Of a DNA stretch of 64,000 bases, positions 1-8,505 are shown piece by piece. Location: contig NZ_FOOG01000002.1 of NCBI RefSeq assembly GCF_900113125.1, forward strand, positions 124,001 to 188,000, written 5' to 3'. Made by a program: the position numbers and the translations under genes. Under the pieces are notes generated by a model. That model did no database searches. It saw nothing but the letters and a program-made list of their open reading frames with translations, and had not been told where the DNA came from. Origin of the DNA: Halobacillus alkaliphilus (GTDB lineage Bacteria > Bacillota > Bacilli > Bacillales > Halobacillaceae). Position 1 is the first letter of the stretch; each line of letters starts with the position of its first letter.

Positions 1-226
1 TTCGAGTATTATCTTCCTTATTTGCGAGTACCATTAAACCCATATCAGGGCCAACATCATATGTACTATAAATCCAATTTAAAAAGTTGTTGGTGCTTTT
101 GGCGTCTTTTGTATTTCCATCACCTATATACCTAACCATTTCTGGATCTGATAATAAAGAGAATAAGTAATCGAAATCCCCATCATTGTACTTACGAAAC
201 TTTAACCTTTGGGTCTCAAATCTCAC
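1..226 (-). CDS. GNAT N-acetyltransferase (N-terminal part, cut by window edge)
   Basis: Open minus-strand frame of 75 codons running off position 1. It begins VRFETQRLKFRKYNDGDFDY and goes on with LLSDPEMVRYIGDG, the opening of the RimJ/RimL-type GNAT fold (TxRLxLRxFxxxDxxxL, then SDPEVMRYI). GNATs move an acetyl group from acetyl-CoA to an amino group; the acetyl-CoA loop lies outside the window, so the substrate cannot be guessed. The start is GTG at 226 behind an AGGGGAG site about 11 nt upstream; the ATG slightly further upstream is out of frame and ends after three codons. Confidence 0.75.
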   Translation of the reverse strand, partial: MRFETQRLKFRKYNDGDFDYLFSLLSDPEMVRYIGDGNTKDAKSTNNFLNWIYSTYDVGPDMGLMVLANKEDNTR

Positions 227-341
227 TTTTCCATGGACTCCCCTTTTAAATCTCAATTATCTAAATGCCACTTATCATTCAGGTTTGAAATCGAGATGAA
301 TTTCACTTTCAGTAATTATTTAATCTATAACAATTTCAGCA

Positions 342-878
342 TTACAGATTTATAATTCTTTCTTTAATCCCATATTGAACTAAACCTATATAAGGATCCC
401 CAGCAATACCTAATAGCTTACAGAACGCTGGTTCAGTCTTATATCCCTGTTTTTTGAGTTCAATAACTTTATCTTTAAGCGTTGGGTTATTTTTTAAAAG
501 TTCATATTCAATAATCATATGCAAATACGCATTTTGAAAATAAATGGATTGGTCTTGGCCAAATAACTCTAACTCAAAGTTGTTAGACAAAAATTTTGCC
601 TTAACAACCTCACGACTTCTTATAATTGTTCTTCTCATGGTAAAGCCTGACTTATTACCGTAGAGATCGTCTAGCTTTTTTTCAAAGAGCCTTAAATCTT
701 TTACATCCATAACTATGTCTAGATCTGAATTATCCAAGTCAATACCAATAGGAATAGTTCCACAGAGCATAGGATTATAAATACTCAATTCGTCAAATAT
801 ACAGAGTTCTTTAATAGTGGTATAAGCATCTCTTTGCTTTTTATTACCTCTTTTCATTCCCTCGAAAAGATCAAACAA
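342..878 (-). CDS. DUF4269 family protein (nucleotidyltransferase-like)
   Basis: A 178-aa cytosolic protein. Residues 38-56 (CGTIPIGIDLDNSDLDIVM) match the DUF4269 signature, a degenerate nucleotidyltransferase motif with a G-T/S turn followed by D-x-D. The C-terminal half has the EYxLLKNNPxLKDKVIELKKxGxKTEPAFCKLLG stretch in pieces typical of full-length members, so the gene looks complete. The start is TTG at 878 with AGGGGGG five bases upstream; the ATG at codon 8 has its purine-rich site almost touching it and is less likely. No biochemical role is established for the family. Confidence 0.75.
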   Translation of the reverse strand: MFDLFEGMKRGNKKQRDAYTTIKELCIFDELSIYNPMLCGTIPIGIDLDNSDLDIVMDVKDLRLFEKKLDDLYGNKSGFTMRRTIIRSREVVKAKFLSNNFELELFGQDQSIYFQNAYLHMIIEYELLKNNPTLKDKVIELKKQGYKTEPAFCKLLGIAGDPYIGLVQYGIKERIINL

Positions 879-1046
879 CTTATCCCCCCTAAGAATGGAC
901 GTTTCCTCTAGGCTATAAAAGCCAGCAACAAAGGCTTGATCTATATCTTACTTATTTAACTTAAGCCCCTATTCAGTAAGAATCGATTTCGAGATATATT
1001 GAAGAAGATTTTTCACTAACGTTTGGTCACTTTTAACAATCTCCAC

Positions 1047-1586
1047 CTATTTATCCTGGTGTTTATTAAGCATTTCTTCTAAATATTCTTTAGACTTTCC
1101 TTTTGGAATGCTGAGACTATACCAATCGCAACCCTTTAGTTGTTTGCCTACGTAGACAACTTGTCCGACATGATATGCGTAATGTGCCATTTGCCTTTCA
1201 ATAGCTTCTAAAACCAAATGACTTTCTCCACGAATATATATTGTTTTCAATAAATCCTGCTCACTCAAATCGTTTATTGTTTCAAATAGTACTTTCCAGC
1301 CCTTTTCCCAAACAGCAATTAAGTCAGCTTTCATCCTTATATCATCAATAAATTCTTCCTCACGATTTCTATATTCTTTCTCTCCATCTGAAGTTAAAAA
1401 ACCACTCCATCTAGAAACCATATTGCCACTCAAATGTTTTACTATGATTGCTACACTGTTGGACTCACCATTATATTTCCAATGGATTTCGTTTTCAGAT
1501 AATTGATTTAATGTTTTATCTCCAAGGCTTTTTAAACTATTAAATCTTTCTAATACCACCCTCAAATATTCTTTTCCAACCACCAT
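1047..1586 (-). CDS. DinB/DUF1572-family protein
   Basis: A 179-aa protein with the DinB-like four-helix layout of DUF1572. The three metal-ligand histidines are visible: H in IIVKHLSGNM, and the pair in RQMAHYAYHVGQ. DinB-fold proteins are often metal-dependent thiol transferases or hydrolases in low-GC Gram-positives; the actual reaction is not known here. The start is the ATG at 1586 behind AAGGAGGG with 5-nt spacing, not the longer frame that opens at 1619. It is followed by a methyltransferase gene in the same direction after about 150 bp, so co-transcription is possible but not evident. Confidence 0.78.
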   Translation of the reverse strand: MVVGKEYLRVVLERFNSLKSLGDKTLNQLSENEIHWKYNGESNSVAIIVKHLSGNMVSRWSGFLTSDGEKEYRNREEEFIDDIRMKADLIAVWEKGWKVLFETINDLSEQDLLKTIYIRGESHLVLEAIERQMAHYAYHVGQVVYVGKQLKGCDWYSLSIPKGKSKEYLEEMLNKHQDK

Positions 1587-1732
1587 CTGAACCCTCCTTT
1601 TAAGCAAATCGTAGAACACCTTGTTTCAATAAAGCTCCCTTATACGGAAGGCTCCAAATCAAGATATTTTCCAAAGGTATTTAACTTTTAATGCAAAATC
1701 AAGAGGACAACGTACAACGTTGTCCTTGCAGC

Positions 1733-2440
1733 TTAATGACTTTTACTCACCTTTAACATAGAATTGGCGCCCTTTTGAAACTCGTATGGAACCCGCACTT
1801 CATTGACTGAATATCCGTTATCCTTTAAATATTGAATAATACGCTCTAAATATTCGTATCTATTTCCTTTTAAATCAACCAAAGGGAATATTCTAACTTC
1901 TTCTTTTGTTACTCTAAGCAACTCCTTAAGAGTGTCTATATGAAATTGTAGATCTAAACGGTCTGCATAAGTAAATAAGAAATGCGCAGATAAAAGGATA
2001 TCAAACTCATTATCATTAAATGACAATGAAGGTAAATTAACTGGTATATACCGTTCGCTATTCTTTTTCATATCTTGAGTCCAATCAAATAAAGCCTTTT
2101 TCCGATGCTCTTTTAACTGATTGATACCTTCAAAATAATCCCATACATAATTACTTCTAGCTTTCTCCATGTGAGCGATGGCATGTTGAATATCTTCTTG
2201 TCCTTTAGCTTCAAGGTTCTCTACAGAATGGTCATAAGCAATATCAGATGCGGTAATATTAATCCCTCTTGATTGACCAACCGCCGTAAAAGAACATGCT
2301 CCAGACGGGCAATCTAATACTTTTTTTCCTTTCAAATCTTCTTCTGCCAGTAAAAACATGTCCATGTATTCTTCAAATGTTCTACCAATAAAAATAACCT
2401 TTTCCAAATCTAATTTTGTTCTCGTCTCAGCTCTACTCAT
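1733..2440 (-). CDS. class I SAM-dependent methyltransferase
   Basis: A 235-aa Rossmann-type methyltransferase. Motif I reads VLDCPSGACSFT (residues about 41-52); the acidic residue after strand 2 is in ITASDIAYD; a post-motif is FDILLSAHFLFTYADRLDL. A Cys-Pro in motif I (DCPSGA rather than D.G.G) is typical of a small Bacillus subgroup of unknown substrate. Downstream strands 6-7 (VRIFPLVDLKGNRYEYLERI) are present, so the protein looks complete. AGAGGTGAG lies 6 nt before the ATG. Confidence 0.8.
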   Translation of the reverse strand: MSRAETRTKLDLEKVIFIGRTFEEYMDMFLLAEEDLKGKKVLDCPSGACSFTAVGQSRGINITASDIAYDHSVENLEAKGQEDIQHAIAHMEKARSNYVWDYFEGINQLKEHRKKALFDWTQDMKKNSERYIPVNLPSLSFNDNEFDILLSAHFLFTYADRLDLQFHIDTLKELLRVTKEEVRIFPLVDLKGNRYEYLERIIQYLKDNGYSVNEVRVPYEFQKGANSMLKVSKSH

Positions 2441-2570
2441 CTATACTCACCTCTTATAAAGAATACATTTATCGTAGCATAAAATATGGAATATAAAAAT
2501 AAGCGCTTTCACATCATTGTTTAACATATATTTCCAAGAACTATTCCCTTAAATCTTCTTATATTTGGTT

Positions 2571-2688
2571 TTATCTCGAATTCGAGTCTTCAACTAACCT
2601 GCCCTTTACTTGAAGACTCAGTTTCGAGATAAGTACCCCCTTTAGGGACATAAGCTTCAATCATTACATCGTAAAAGTAGATAATCTA
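2571..2688. repeat. dispersed repeat copy A with long hairpin
   Basis: A 62-nt inverted repeat at 2571-2632 has arms TTATCTCGAA and GAGTCTTCA on the left and TGAAGACTC and TTCGAGATAA on the right, around an 18-nt loop. Within its right arm a 15-nt word (2614-2628, AGACTCAGTTTCGAG), and 43 nt later an 18-nt word (2671-2688, GTAAAAGTAGATAATCTA), recur exactly on the other strand at 8079-8134 in swapped order. The two exact matches make chance unlikely; the nature of the element is unknown. Confidence 0.6.
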
Positions 2689-2727
2689 GGAGGGGTAAAG
2701 GCTTTTGTCATTGGAAACAAATTACTT

Positions 2728-2880
2728 TTATCCCCTTTCATTCATTATAACTTCATTTCGCTGATGATGGATGCTCTCTAACACCTGAACCCAGGTCAGA
2801 TAATGGTTGAGATACTTAGTTGCCACACCATTAAAGCGCTAGTGGTAGTTGTCGAAATTCTGAATGTGATATCGCCTACA
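2728..2880 (-). pseudogene. IS1595-type transposase C-terminal remnant
   Basis: Minus-strand translation gives RRYHIQNFDNYH, a TAG, then RFNGVATKYLNHYLTWVQVLE and a short tail to a TAA at 2728. This matches the end of IS1595-family DDE transposases (HIxNxNxYHSRLKxWxxRFNGVATKYLxNYLxW). The residues between YH and RFNG are deleted and replaced by a stop. No terminal repeats or upstream catalytic domain were found, so this is an old fragment. Confidence 0.6.
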
Positions 2881-3147
2881 ACGAACTTTAACATAGCCAA
2901 AGAAACAAGCCCCTTACCGATGAATACATCCAAGTGTTTAAATGAAATCTGAACGGGAATCCCTCACTTGTGGAAGTTATTTTATTTATTGGAAAAACTT
3001 CCGATATATCCTGCGAACAATCGAAGAGGTTTATAAAATCAAGGAATGGGAATATAACTTTCCATTGCCCTCCGTTGAACGACAGGGGCAGTTTTTTCAC
3101 AAAGAAACGATAATCAATAATGCCAACTTAAGGAGGCTATTTTTACT

Positions 3148-4320
3148 ATGAATCGTTTTACAATTCCAAGAGATATTTATTTCGAAGACAATGCCCTTGA
3201 AATATTAGAATCATTTGAAGGGAAAAAGGCCGCACTCGTTATTGGTGGAGGTTCTGTTAAACGAAACGGAAACCTAACCAAAGTACAAGAACATCTGGCA
3301 GCTGCCAATATAGAAACGGAAGTATTTGAAGGCTATGATACCGAGCCGACTTTTGAAGTCGTTAAAGAAGGCGCGAAAGCTCTTGAGGACTTCCAGCCTG
3401 ATTGGATTATCGGCATCGGCGGAGGATCCGCTATGGACTCTGCTAAAGCGATCTGGCTCTACTATGAGCACCCAGAACTTGCTTTTGAAGATGCAATTAA
3501 GCCATTTGAACTACCGCGTCTTCGCACGAAAGCGAAATACGCCGGTATTCCAACGACAAGCGGAAGTGGTTCTGAAGTATCCAACCTTTCTGTCGTAGCT
3601 GATGAAACGACCAATGTAAAATATCCATTAGCTGACTTTGAACTGACACCGGATGTTGCGATTATCGATCCGGTTATGATCGAAGACTTGCCGAAGCACA
3701 TCGCTGCTTATACCGGTATGGACGCGTTCACACACACCATCGAAGCCTACGTGGCGAAACCACGTACGATGTATACAGATATCCTGTCCCTTGGTGGTGC
3801 TGAAGTCATTAAAGATAACCTGGTTGCTTCTTATCAAGGCGATCATGAAGCTGGCAAGAAGATGCACACCATTCAAGCGATGGCTGGTATGGCCTTTGCG
3901 AACGCCGTGCTTGGTAACGTCCACAGTCTTGCTCATAAAAGTGGTCCAACGTTCGGCATTCCGCATGGCTATGCCAACGCGATCTACCTGCCTTACGTGA
4001 TACAATTCAACCGCGCCGTTGTAGAAGACCGTTTTGCTGAAATCGCGCGTCGTTTGAACCTGCAAGGAAATAATGATGCCGAATTGACTGATTCTCTTGT
4101 TGAGTATATCTATCAATTGAACAAAGATCTCGGTCTCGCTACTACCCTTCAGGATTATGGCGTATCCGAAGAAGAGTTCAACAAGCATCTAGATACAATG
4201 GCTGAAAATGCTATGGAAGATCCATGCACCGGCACCAACCCTCGTGAAACTTCCCTAGAGCAAATGAAAGAGCTCTTTAAAGCATCTTACTATGGTAAGG
4301 AAGCTCTAGTGAAAGCGTAA
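3148..4320 (+). CDS. iron-containing alcohol dehydrogenase
   Basis: A 390-aa group III (Fe-type) alcohol dehydrogenase, the usual family length. The nucleotide site GIGGGSAMDSAKA is at about residues 89-101 and the family signature IPTTSGSGSEVSNLSVV follows. The metal ligands are visible as D and H in TGMDAFTHTIEAY, H in NVHSLAHKSG and H in GIPHGYANA. It likely interconverts a primary alcohol or diol and its aldehyde with NAD(P)H; the substrate is not predictable. AAGGAGG lies 11 nt before the ATG. It stands alone between debris regions and ends at a strong terminator, so it is probably monocistronic. Confidence 0.92.
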   Translation: MNRFTIPRDIYFEDNALEILESFEGKKAALVIGGGSVKRNGNLTKVQEHLAAANIETEVFEGYDTEPTFEVVKEGAKALEDFQPDWIIGIGGGSAMDSAKAIWLYYEHPELAFEDAIKPFELPRLRTKAKYAGIPTTSGSGSEVSNLSVVADETTNVKYPLADFELTPDVAIIDPVMIEDLPKHIAAYTGMDAFTHTIEAYVAKPRTMYTDILSLGGAEVIKDNLVASYQGDHEAGKKMHTIQAMAGMAFANAVLGNVHSLAHKSGPTFGIPHGYANAIYLPYVIQFNRAVVEDRFAEIARRLNLQGNNDAELTDSLVEYIYQLNKDLGLATTLQDYGVSEEEFNKHLDTMAENAMEDPCTGTNPRETSLEQMKELFKASYYGKEALVKA

Positions 4321-4340
4321 ATAATGAATTTCAATAGGAA

Positions 4341-4374
4341 ATGAGCTTAGGGAAATCCCTAAGCTCATTTTTTT
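4341..4374 (+). terminator. rho-independent terminator of the alcohol dehydrogenase gene
   Basis: Perfect 13-bp stem (ATGAGCTTAGGGA / TCCCTAAGCTCAT, 2-nt loop) followed by a run of T, 20 bp after the stop. Confidence 0.9.
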
Positions 4375-4456
4375 ATCGGATCATAACAGAAGTTGAGTTC
4401 CACCCGCTCCTTTGAAATAATTGGAATCGAATACGGTTTTCCATAGGAGGGAGCAT

Positions 4457-4569
4457 TTGAATAAGAAACAACCATCGAAGGAGTTCTTCCGGTTCTCGTC
4501 ATGTACATAATTTGCAGCGTTCCACTCGGGATCATAACGGCGCTTTACCAGATGGTTGAGAATTATTAA
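4457..4569 (+). pseudogene. frameshifted small membrane-peptide gene
   Basis: A TTG at 4457 with AGGAGG six bases upstream opens MNKKQPSKEFFR. After a one-base frame change around 4490 the other frame continues VLVMYIICSVPLGIITALYQ to a TAA at 4567. The joined product would be a peptide of about 37 aa with one membrane span. It lies 30 bp upstream of another broken membrane gene in the same direction. Without a homologue this remains a suggestion. Confidence 0.3.
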
Positions 4570-4598
4570 ATAATGCCAGCTATGTAAAGGATGATTTT

Positions 4599-4835
4599 AT
4601 GAAAAAAGTTCTTAAAATATTTATAACAATATCTTAAATATTTCTGTTCATTTATTTCCTGATAGCTTGGATAAAAGACTGGGGTATCAGTTTTCTTGCC
4701 TTATTATTTATGGCTTTAGTAGTAATCGCTTCAAGAATTTCCTATTTTATGGAAGGTTCGAAAGTAGATGGATATATAAATGCCGGACTCGGTGTAATGC
4801 TTGGGATACTTTCCTGTCTCGGATTGTTCTTATAG
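4599..4835 (+). pseudogene. small two-span membrane protein interrupted by an in-frame TAA
   Basis: AAAGG lies 8 nt before an ATG at 4599. The frame reads MKKVLKIFITIS, TAA at codon 13 (4635-4637), then stays open as IFLFIYFLIAWIKDWGISFL, a second hydrophobic run and LGVMLGILSCLGLFL to a TAG at 4833. The downstream 65 codons are strongly membrane-like and in the same frame, so a single nonsense change is the only lesion. The intact product would be 78 aa with two or three spans. No family was recognised. Confidence 0.55.
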
Positions 4836-5064
4836 TATTATGCTGGTCAGTTTTTTTAAAAAACGAATGTACTATATTGCTGAATTGGCCCGATTCTTTA
4901 AATCTCAGCTTAGAGAAAATTTGATAGCAATTAATGAAAATGACCTCGGCACAATACCGCGGTCATCTTCTGGCAGCATAGATATTTTTTTAAACTATCC
5001 ATGTTCTAGATTTAACTTTGATTTTGTTAACTCTTTTATACGAATAATTAACTTTAATAGATTA

Positions 5065-5421
5065 TTAGTATCCAACAGTAGCCATTCCAAAAATCGTACC
5101 GAATATACCGCAAGCAACTGCCGCAATCATTATAATAGTACCATGAGTTTGATCATTCTTCCTATGTAAGTAACCAAAAATAACCCCACCTGCTGCGAAC
5201 AATATCGGAATAAACAGTAGAGAAATAACAGAGAAAACCCAACCTAAAATTAAATACAGGTTAGAACTTTCCTTGCTTACGTTATTGCTAGAAATATCAT
5301 TAGCAGATGAAGTTGGTTTGTTATCTTTTTCAACTTCTGTGGCTTGATTTAATGATTTTCCACATGAAACACAGAAATTAGCTTCTTGATTATTTTTTGC
5401 TCCGCAAGCACTACAATAAAT
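5065..5421 (-). CDS. zinc-ribbon small membrane protein with a possible ATT start
   Basis: A 118-codon minus-strand frame begins IYCSACGAKNNQEANFCVSC: a CxxC...CxxC zinc ribbon exactly where relatives begin MxCxxCGxxN. A polar linker follows, then two hydrophobic segments (YLILGWVFSVISLLFIPILF and TIIMIAAVACGIFGTIFGM) to a TAA at 5065. No ATG, GTG or TTG exists in frame upstream of the ribbon. ATT at 5421 sits just where the start should be, behind AAGGTGAGGGG. Either the gene uses a rare ATT start, or an ATG was mutated and the gene is dying. Confidence 0.6.
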   Translation of the reverse strand: MYCSACGAKNNQEANFCVSCGKSLNQATEVEKDNKPTSSANDISSNNVSKESSNLYLILGWVFSVISLLFIPILFAAGGVIFGYLHRKNDQTHGTIIMIAAVACGIFGTIFGMATVGY

Positions 5422-5430
5422 AATATTCCC

Positions 5431-6230
5431 CTCACCTTCTAAAATTATTTACAAAATAAGTATATCTTATTTAAGGATAAATTACACTCATCTTAAATTT
5501 ACACTGTTGATTTTATCATTAAAATTAAAGTTAAGTCCCACTAAATCCATATAAAACACTTTGCTGCATACACAAAGGAGTCCAGTTATGACATTTGCTC
5601 ACTGCTAAACTTCCCCATGATAGTCGGGGGAATGGTGTTTGTTTGGATCGATTTTTTACCGATAGTTATCTTTCATATGTACACCTCGAGAATATACTTA
5701 ACCATTGTATAGGCTGATAGGATGGATACAGCGCTTTAACGGCGTGTGAATAGTCTCATTTTCTTTTAGCTATAACTACCATTGGTGTACCATTACTTTT
5801 TCACTTTATAGAACTTCGATACGCTGCCTATACAAGTAGTTAAGGGCTGCTTTAGTATCAGCATTACTTATGTTGGTTCTTATAGCATATAGCACGTTAC
5901 TTAAAAGATTTTCGCTTCTTGTTTGATCCAAAATAAAAAATAATGTAGATCTTGACAGCAAAACGCCAGCGGAATTTTGTCTAAGTACTTGTTAACTTCC
6001 AACTTGTGAGGCCACGAACATTATATTTCAGCGGGACGATTCCGATCCATTTTTTCCCCCTCAAAAACTTCCATAAGATTGGAAGTTCTTTTTTTATGGT
6101 AAGACCAGCACGGCACTTTAATAAAGCCTTTCCCTGAGCTCCCCAATATACAACTCCTTTCATGTTAAACAGTCATGTTCAATACAATAAAAGGTAAGGA
6201 AAAATAAGCACGGAGAAGGAAGGCGTTCCT
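5431..6230. other. 800-bp gene-poor stretch with decayed coding traces
   Basis: No convincing intact gene. AAAGGAG upstream of an ATG at about 5588 opens only MTFAHC before a stop, while a shifted frame nearby reads MIVGGMVFVWIDFLPIVIFH, which looks like a broken membrane peptide. On the minus strand a frame of about 60 codons without a start ends ADTKAALNYLYRQRIEVL near 5817. The stretch reads as gene debris. Confidence 0.4.
6066..6095 (+). terminator. orphan rho-independent terminator
   Basis: AACTTCC / GGAAGTT stem with 8-nt loop and a T7 run on the plus strand. No intact plus-strand gene precedes it, which fits loss of an upstream gene. Confidence 0.65.
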
Positions 6231-7121
6231 ATGTATAAAAATTGGTTTTTCCGGCGGATGGATCGCTTTATTGACTGGCTTGAGAATCACCAAAAAAGCA
6301 TCTACTCCATTTCCTTAACTGTCTTCTTTCTGATAGCAGCAGGAGTAGGAGGATATACTTTATGGAAATATTGGAATAACCCTATGTTCACTAACCCAAG
6401 TACGATCATTGAACATATGGCGAATATCCCTTTTATTATAGGGATGTTGGCTATGGTTTTAATTCTGGCCGGTGGATCAATGGTCATATGGATGTCTTTA
6501 TCGATGATTAAAAAAGTAAAAATTAATAAAATGGAGTTTGATATTAGTGACAGCTCCCTTGAAGAATCGAGAATTCAGCAGCGATTCACGTTCATTTCTT
6601 CCATGCTGGAACAGAATATCGAAATCCTGTCTGATATTTACGAAAACAAGAAGTCGTTCAAAAGGAGAATGGAGGAACACACAATACAGCAGGAAATCAT
6701 CAGTTATTTAGCGTCTGACTACCGGGAATACATACGAGTTTTTTATCCAGATTTACAGTCAGAATTGTTTATTTTAGGTACCACAGAGAACATGGACCAA
6801 AATACGATGCGTATGTATAAGTTCCTCCTCAGAAATGAGAAAACTCAACAAGCCGTCTATTCCAACCGGTTAATTAATGGAGAGAATACGTTAGTCGGGT
6901 TAGCGTGTTTCGAGAAGGAATTCGAAGGAGAAGCGGAAGGACAGTACAAAGTGGAAACGGATGAGCATATTATTGTGGTTATGAAAACAGGTTTTGATTT
7001 ACCGTTTGAACAGTATGATGTCGATGCCCTCCAAAGTATTATTAACTATTCGAAGATTTTGTACGAAGAGTTGATGATTACATATTACTTGGATAAGGAC
7101 GAAGTTTTAGAGGATGGATAA
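6231..7121 (+). CDS. two-span membrane protein with cytosolic GAF-like domain
   Basis: A 296-aa protein. Two membrane spans lie at about residues 25-46 (ISLTVFFLIAAGVGGYTLW) and 66-92 (NIPFIIGMLAMVLILAGGSM). A charged region predicted as coiled coil follows (LEESRIQQRF, ENKKSFKRRMEEH). The remainder (residues 135-285) alternates short strands and helices ending VDALQSIINYSKILYEELM, which resembles the closing helix of GAF-type sensor domains. That resemblance is by eye only. AAGGAAGG lies 8 nt before the ATG. It is followed 51 bp later by a 51-aa gene, probably in one transcript. Confidence 0.65.
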   Translation: MYKNWFFRRMDRFIDWLENHQKSIYSISLTVFFLIAAGVGGYTLWKYWNNPMFTNPSTIIEHMANIPFIIGMLAMVLILAGGSMVIWMSLSMIKKVKINKMEFDISDSSLEESRIQQRFTFISSMLEQNIEILSDIYENKKSFKRRMEEHTIQQEIISYLASDYREYIRVFYPDLQSELFILGTTENMDQNTMRMYKFLLRNEKTQQAVYSNRLINGENTLVGLACFEKEFEGEAEGQYKVETDEHIIVVMKTGFDLPFEQYDVDALQSIINYSKILYEELMITYYLDKDEVLEDG

Positions 7122-7172
7122 AAGGCCAGGCCAATCAGTGTATCATAAAATGAAAGCAAAGGAGATGCTGCG

Positions 7173-7328
7173 ATGACTATAAGGAACAATGGATCCCCAG
7201 AAGAAATGGCGAAAGAGTTTGTAAGGAATCGACAAGCGCGTATTAAAAATAACAAATCTAGCCCAAATGGTACTTCAAGTTTATTAAGCTATTTACACGA
7301 ACAAAGAAGAGAAACGAGAACCCACTAA
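7173..7328 (+). CDS. 51-aa small soluble protein
   Basis: An AAAGGAG site 8 nt before ATG opens a 51-codon frame: MTIRNNGSPEEMAKEFVRNR, then QARIKNNKSSPNGTSSLLSY and LHEQRRETRTH. It is basic, has no membrane segment and matches no family I recognise. The excellent ribosome site and 51-bp spacing from the preceding membrane-protein gene argue that it is real. Confidence 0.6.
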   Translation: MTIRNNGSPEEMAKEFVRNRQARIKNNKSSPNGTSSLLSYLHEQRRETRTH

Positions 7329-7386
7329 AAAGTAGGCTGATTTTCTCCAGGCAGCTCGCATAAAAGAGCATGACCTGGATGTTAGA

Positions 7387-7536
7387 TTAGTACGAGTCCT
7401 TAGAGGCTCTTTTTTTAAACCATCTCTTCCAAAAGCTGTGACGGGGAATATTCTTGAGTGGAACAGGTGGTGTAACTTTCCCTGTGACCTGATCAATAAA
7501 GAGTTTGACACGCTTCCTTAAATAATCTTCGCCCAC
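7387..7536 (-). CDS. 49-aa basic small protein
   Basis: GTG at 7536 with GGAGG 7 nt upstream opens VGEDYLRKRVKLFIDQVTGK, then VTPPVPLKNIPRHSFWKRWF and KKRASKDSY. The longer frame reaching 7662 has no ribosome site at its start. The protein is strongly basic with an aromatic C-terminus. Family unknown. Confidence 0.55.
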   Translation of the reverse strand: MGEDYLRKRVKLFIDQVTGKVTPPVPLKNIPRHSFWKRWFKKRASKDSY

Positions 7537-7797
7537 TTGCATTCCTCCTGTAAAACGCCTTTTACTATTGTATGTTACTGATGTTCCATTCACCATAGAA
7601 CGTGTGGTTTCTAATGAAATGTAAATCCTGTACTCTCCGACCACTTTCTTGAACAAGGTCAAGACTCTTTAAGGTTAGTCCCCGTTTAAAAAGATAGTTT
7701 TCACTTCTAATAATAGGTGGAGTTTCCACTTTCATCCTAACGAAATAATGTTAAAATACTAGGATAATCTAATATAAGCAGAGAAAGGAGTGTTTCG

Positions 7798-8007
7798 ATG
7801 GAATTTATAATCCTTGCAGTAATCGTAGGTGCCATTTCAATTAGCGTAATTAAATTTGTAATGAAAGGAAATCATTCAAAACACAAAGGAAGGGAATACA
7901 CTCCTACAAGTGATGTTTATAGCGGAAAAAGCAGAGATTACAGCACTCATAAACCTGTAGAAACTCATAGGAAAGCTCCTTATGAGGAAGTGGACAAAAA
8001 AGAATGA
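7798..8007 (+). CDS. 69-aa single-span membrane protein
   Basis: AAAGGAG lies 8 nt before the ATG. Residues 2-22 (EFIILAVIVGAISISVIKFV) form one membrane span; the remaining 47 residues are polar and rich in K, S, T and Y (YSGKSRDYSTHKPVETHRK). Not assignable to a known family; the tail is presumably cytosolic given the lysines right after the span. Confidence 0.6.
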   Translation: MEFIILAVIVGAISISVIKFVMKGNHSKHKGREYTPTSDVYSGKSRDYSTHKPVETHRKAPYEEVDKKE

Positions 8008-8078
8008 ACTCTAATCAGGTGTTGGAATTCTTCTAGTATTTTGCTAAAAATCTAAATAAATCAATTACAAGAGTATGG

Positions 8079-8134
8079 CTCGAAACTGAGTCTAGCAAAC
8101 TATCCTTCCCATTGATTAGATTATCTACTTTTAC
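8079..8134. repeat. dispersed repeat copy B
   Basis: Contains on the minus strand the same 18-nt word (8117-8134) and 15-nt word (8079-8093) found at 2671-2688 and 2614-2628, but in reversed order and 23 nt apart instead of 42. The long hairpin of copy A is not preserved. Confidence 0.55.
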
Positions 8135-8210
8135 TGTATAAAGGTTATTTCTTTATTCAAGTATACTGAACATATTCTTTAAAGAAGAAAAAATTATGAG
8201 GAGTGTCTTG

Positions 8211-8414
8211 ATGGGATTTTATTATTTATTCTTACTCGTTATCGGAATTGTACTAATTGTAATTGGAGCCCTTAAAAAGGATGTGCCTCGTTCAGTTAAA
8301 ATAGTAATTTTTCTATTTGTAATTGGTATTGGGTTTATAGTAACGTCGTTAGCATTATTATTGCTTCCCGGCAGCTCTGACGTTATTGCTGAACTTTTGA
8401 GATGGGATGAATAA
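8211..8414 (+). CDS. 67-aa two-span membrane protein
   Basis: GAGGAG lies 8 nt before the ATG at 8211; the in-frame ATG at 8196 overlaps that site and is unlikely. The protein has two spans, residues 2-20 (GFYYLFLLVIGIVLIVIGA) and about 29-52 (VKIVIFLFVIGIGFIVTSLA), and a short acidic tail (SSDVIAELLRWDE). It ends in a strong terminator, so it is probably its own transcript. Family unknown. Confidence 0.6.
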   Translation: MGFYYLFLLVIGIVLIVIGALKKDVPRSVKIVIFLFVIGIGFIVTSLALLLLPGSSDVIAELLRWDE

Positions 8415-8448
8415 GTTTCAATTTTGTTGAAAGTCCTATAAAACCAAA

Positions 8449-8482
8449 CAGAACTTCCAACTTTTCGGAAGTTCTGTTTTTT
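8449..8482 (+). terminator. rho-independent terminator
   Basis: CAGAACTTCC / GGAAGTTCTG stem with 8-nt loop and T7, 35 bp after the small membrane gene. The stem core is the same as that of the orphan terminator at 6066-6095. Confidence 0.88.
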
Positions 8483-8505
8483 TATATAAGTATCAACATT
8501 AAACT

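Noticed and set aside
2942-3151. 69-aa plus-strand frame before the alcohol dehydrogenase
   Set aside because: No ribosome site at its start, no recognisable pattern, and it lies over the IS remnant border and the leader of the dehydrogenase gene.
3628-4188. 186-aa minus-strand frame inside the alcohol dehydrogenase gene
   Set aside because: Shadow frame of a clearly assigned gene; composition follows codon complement, no own ribosome site.
5981-6163. 60-aa minus-strand frame
   Set aside because: Crosses the orphan terminator hairpin and has no ribosome site; treated as debris.
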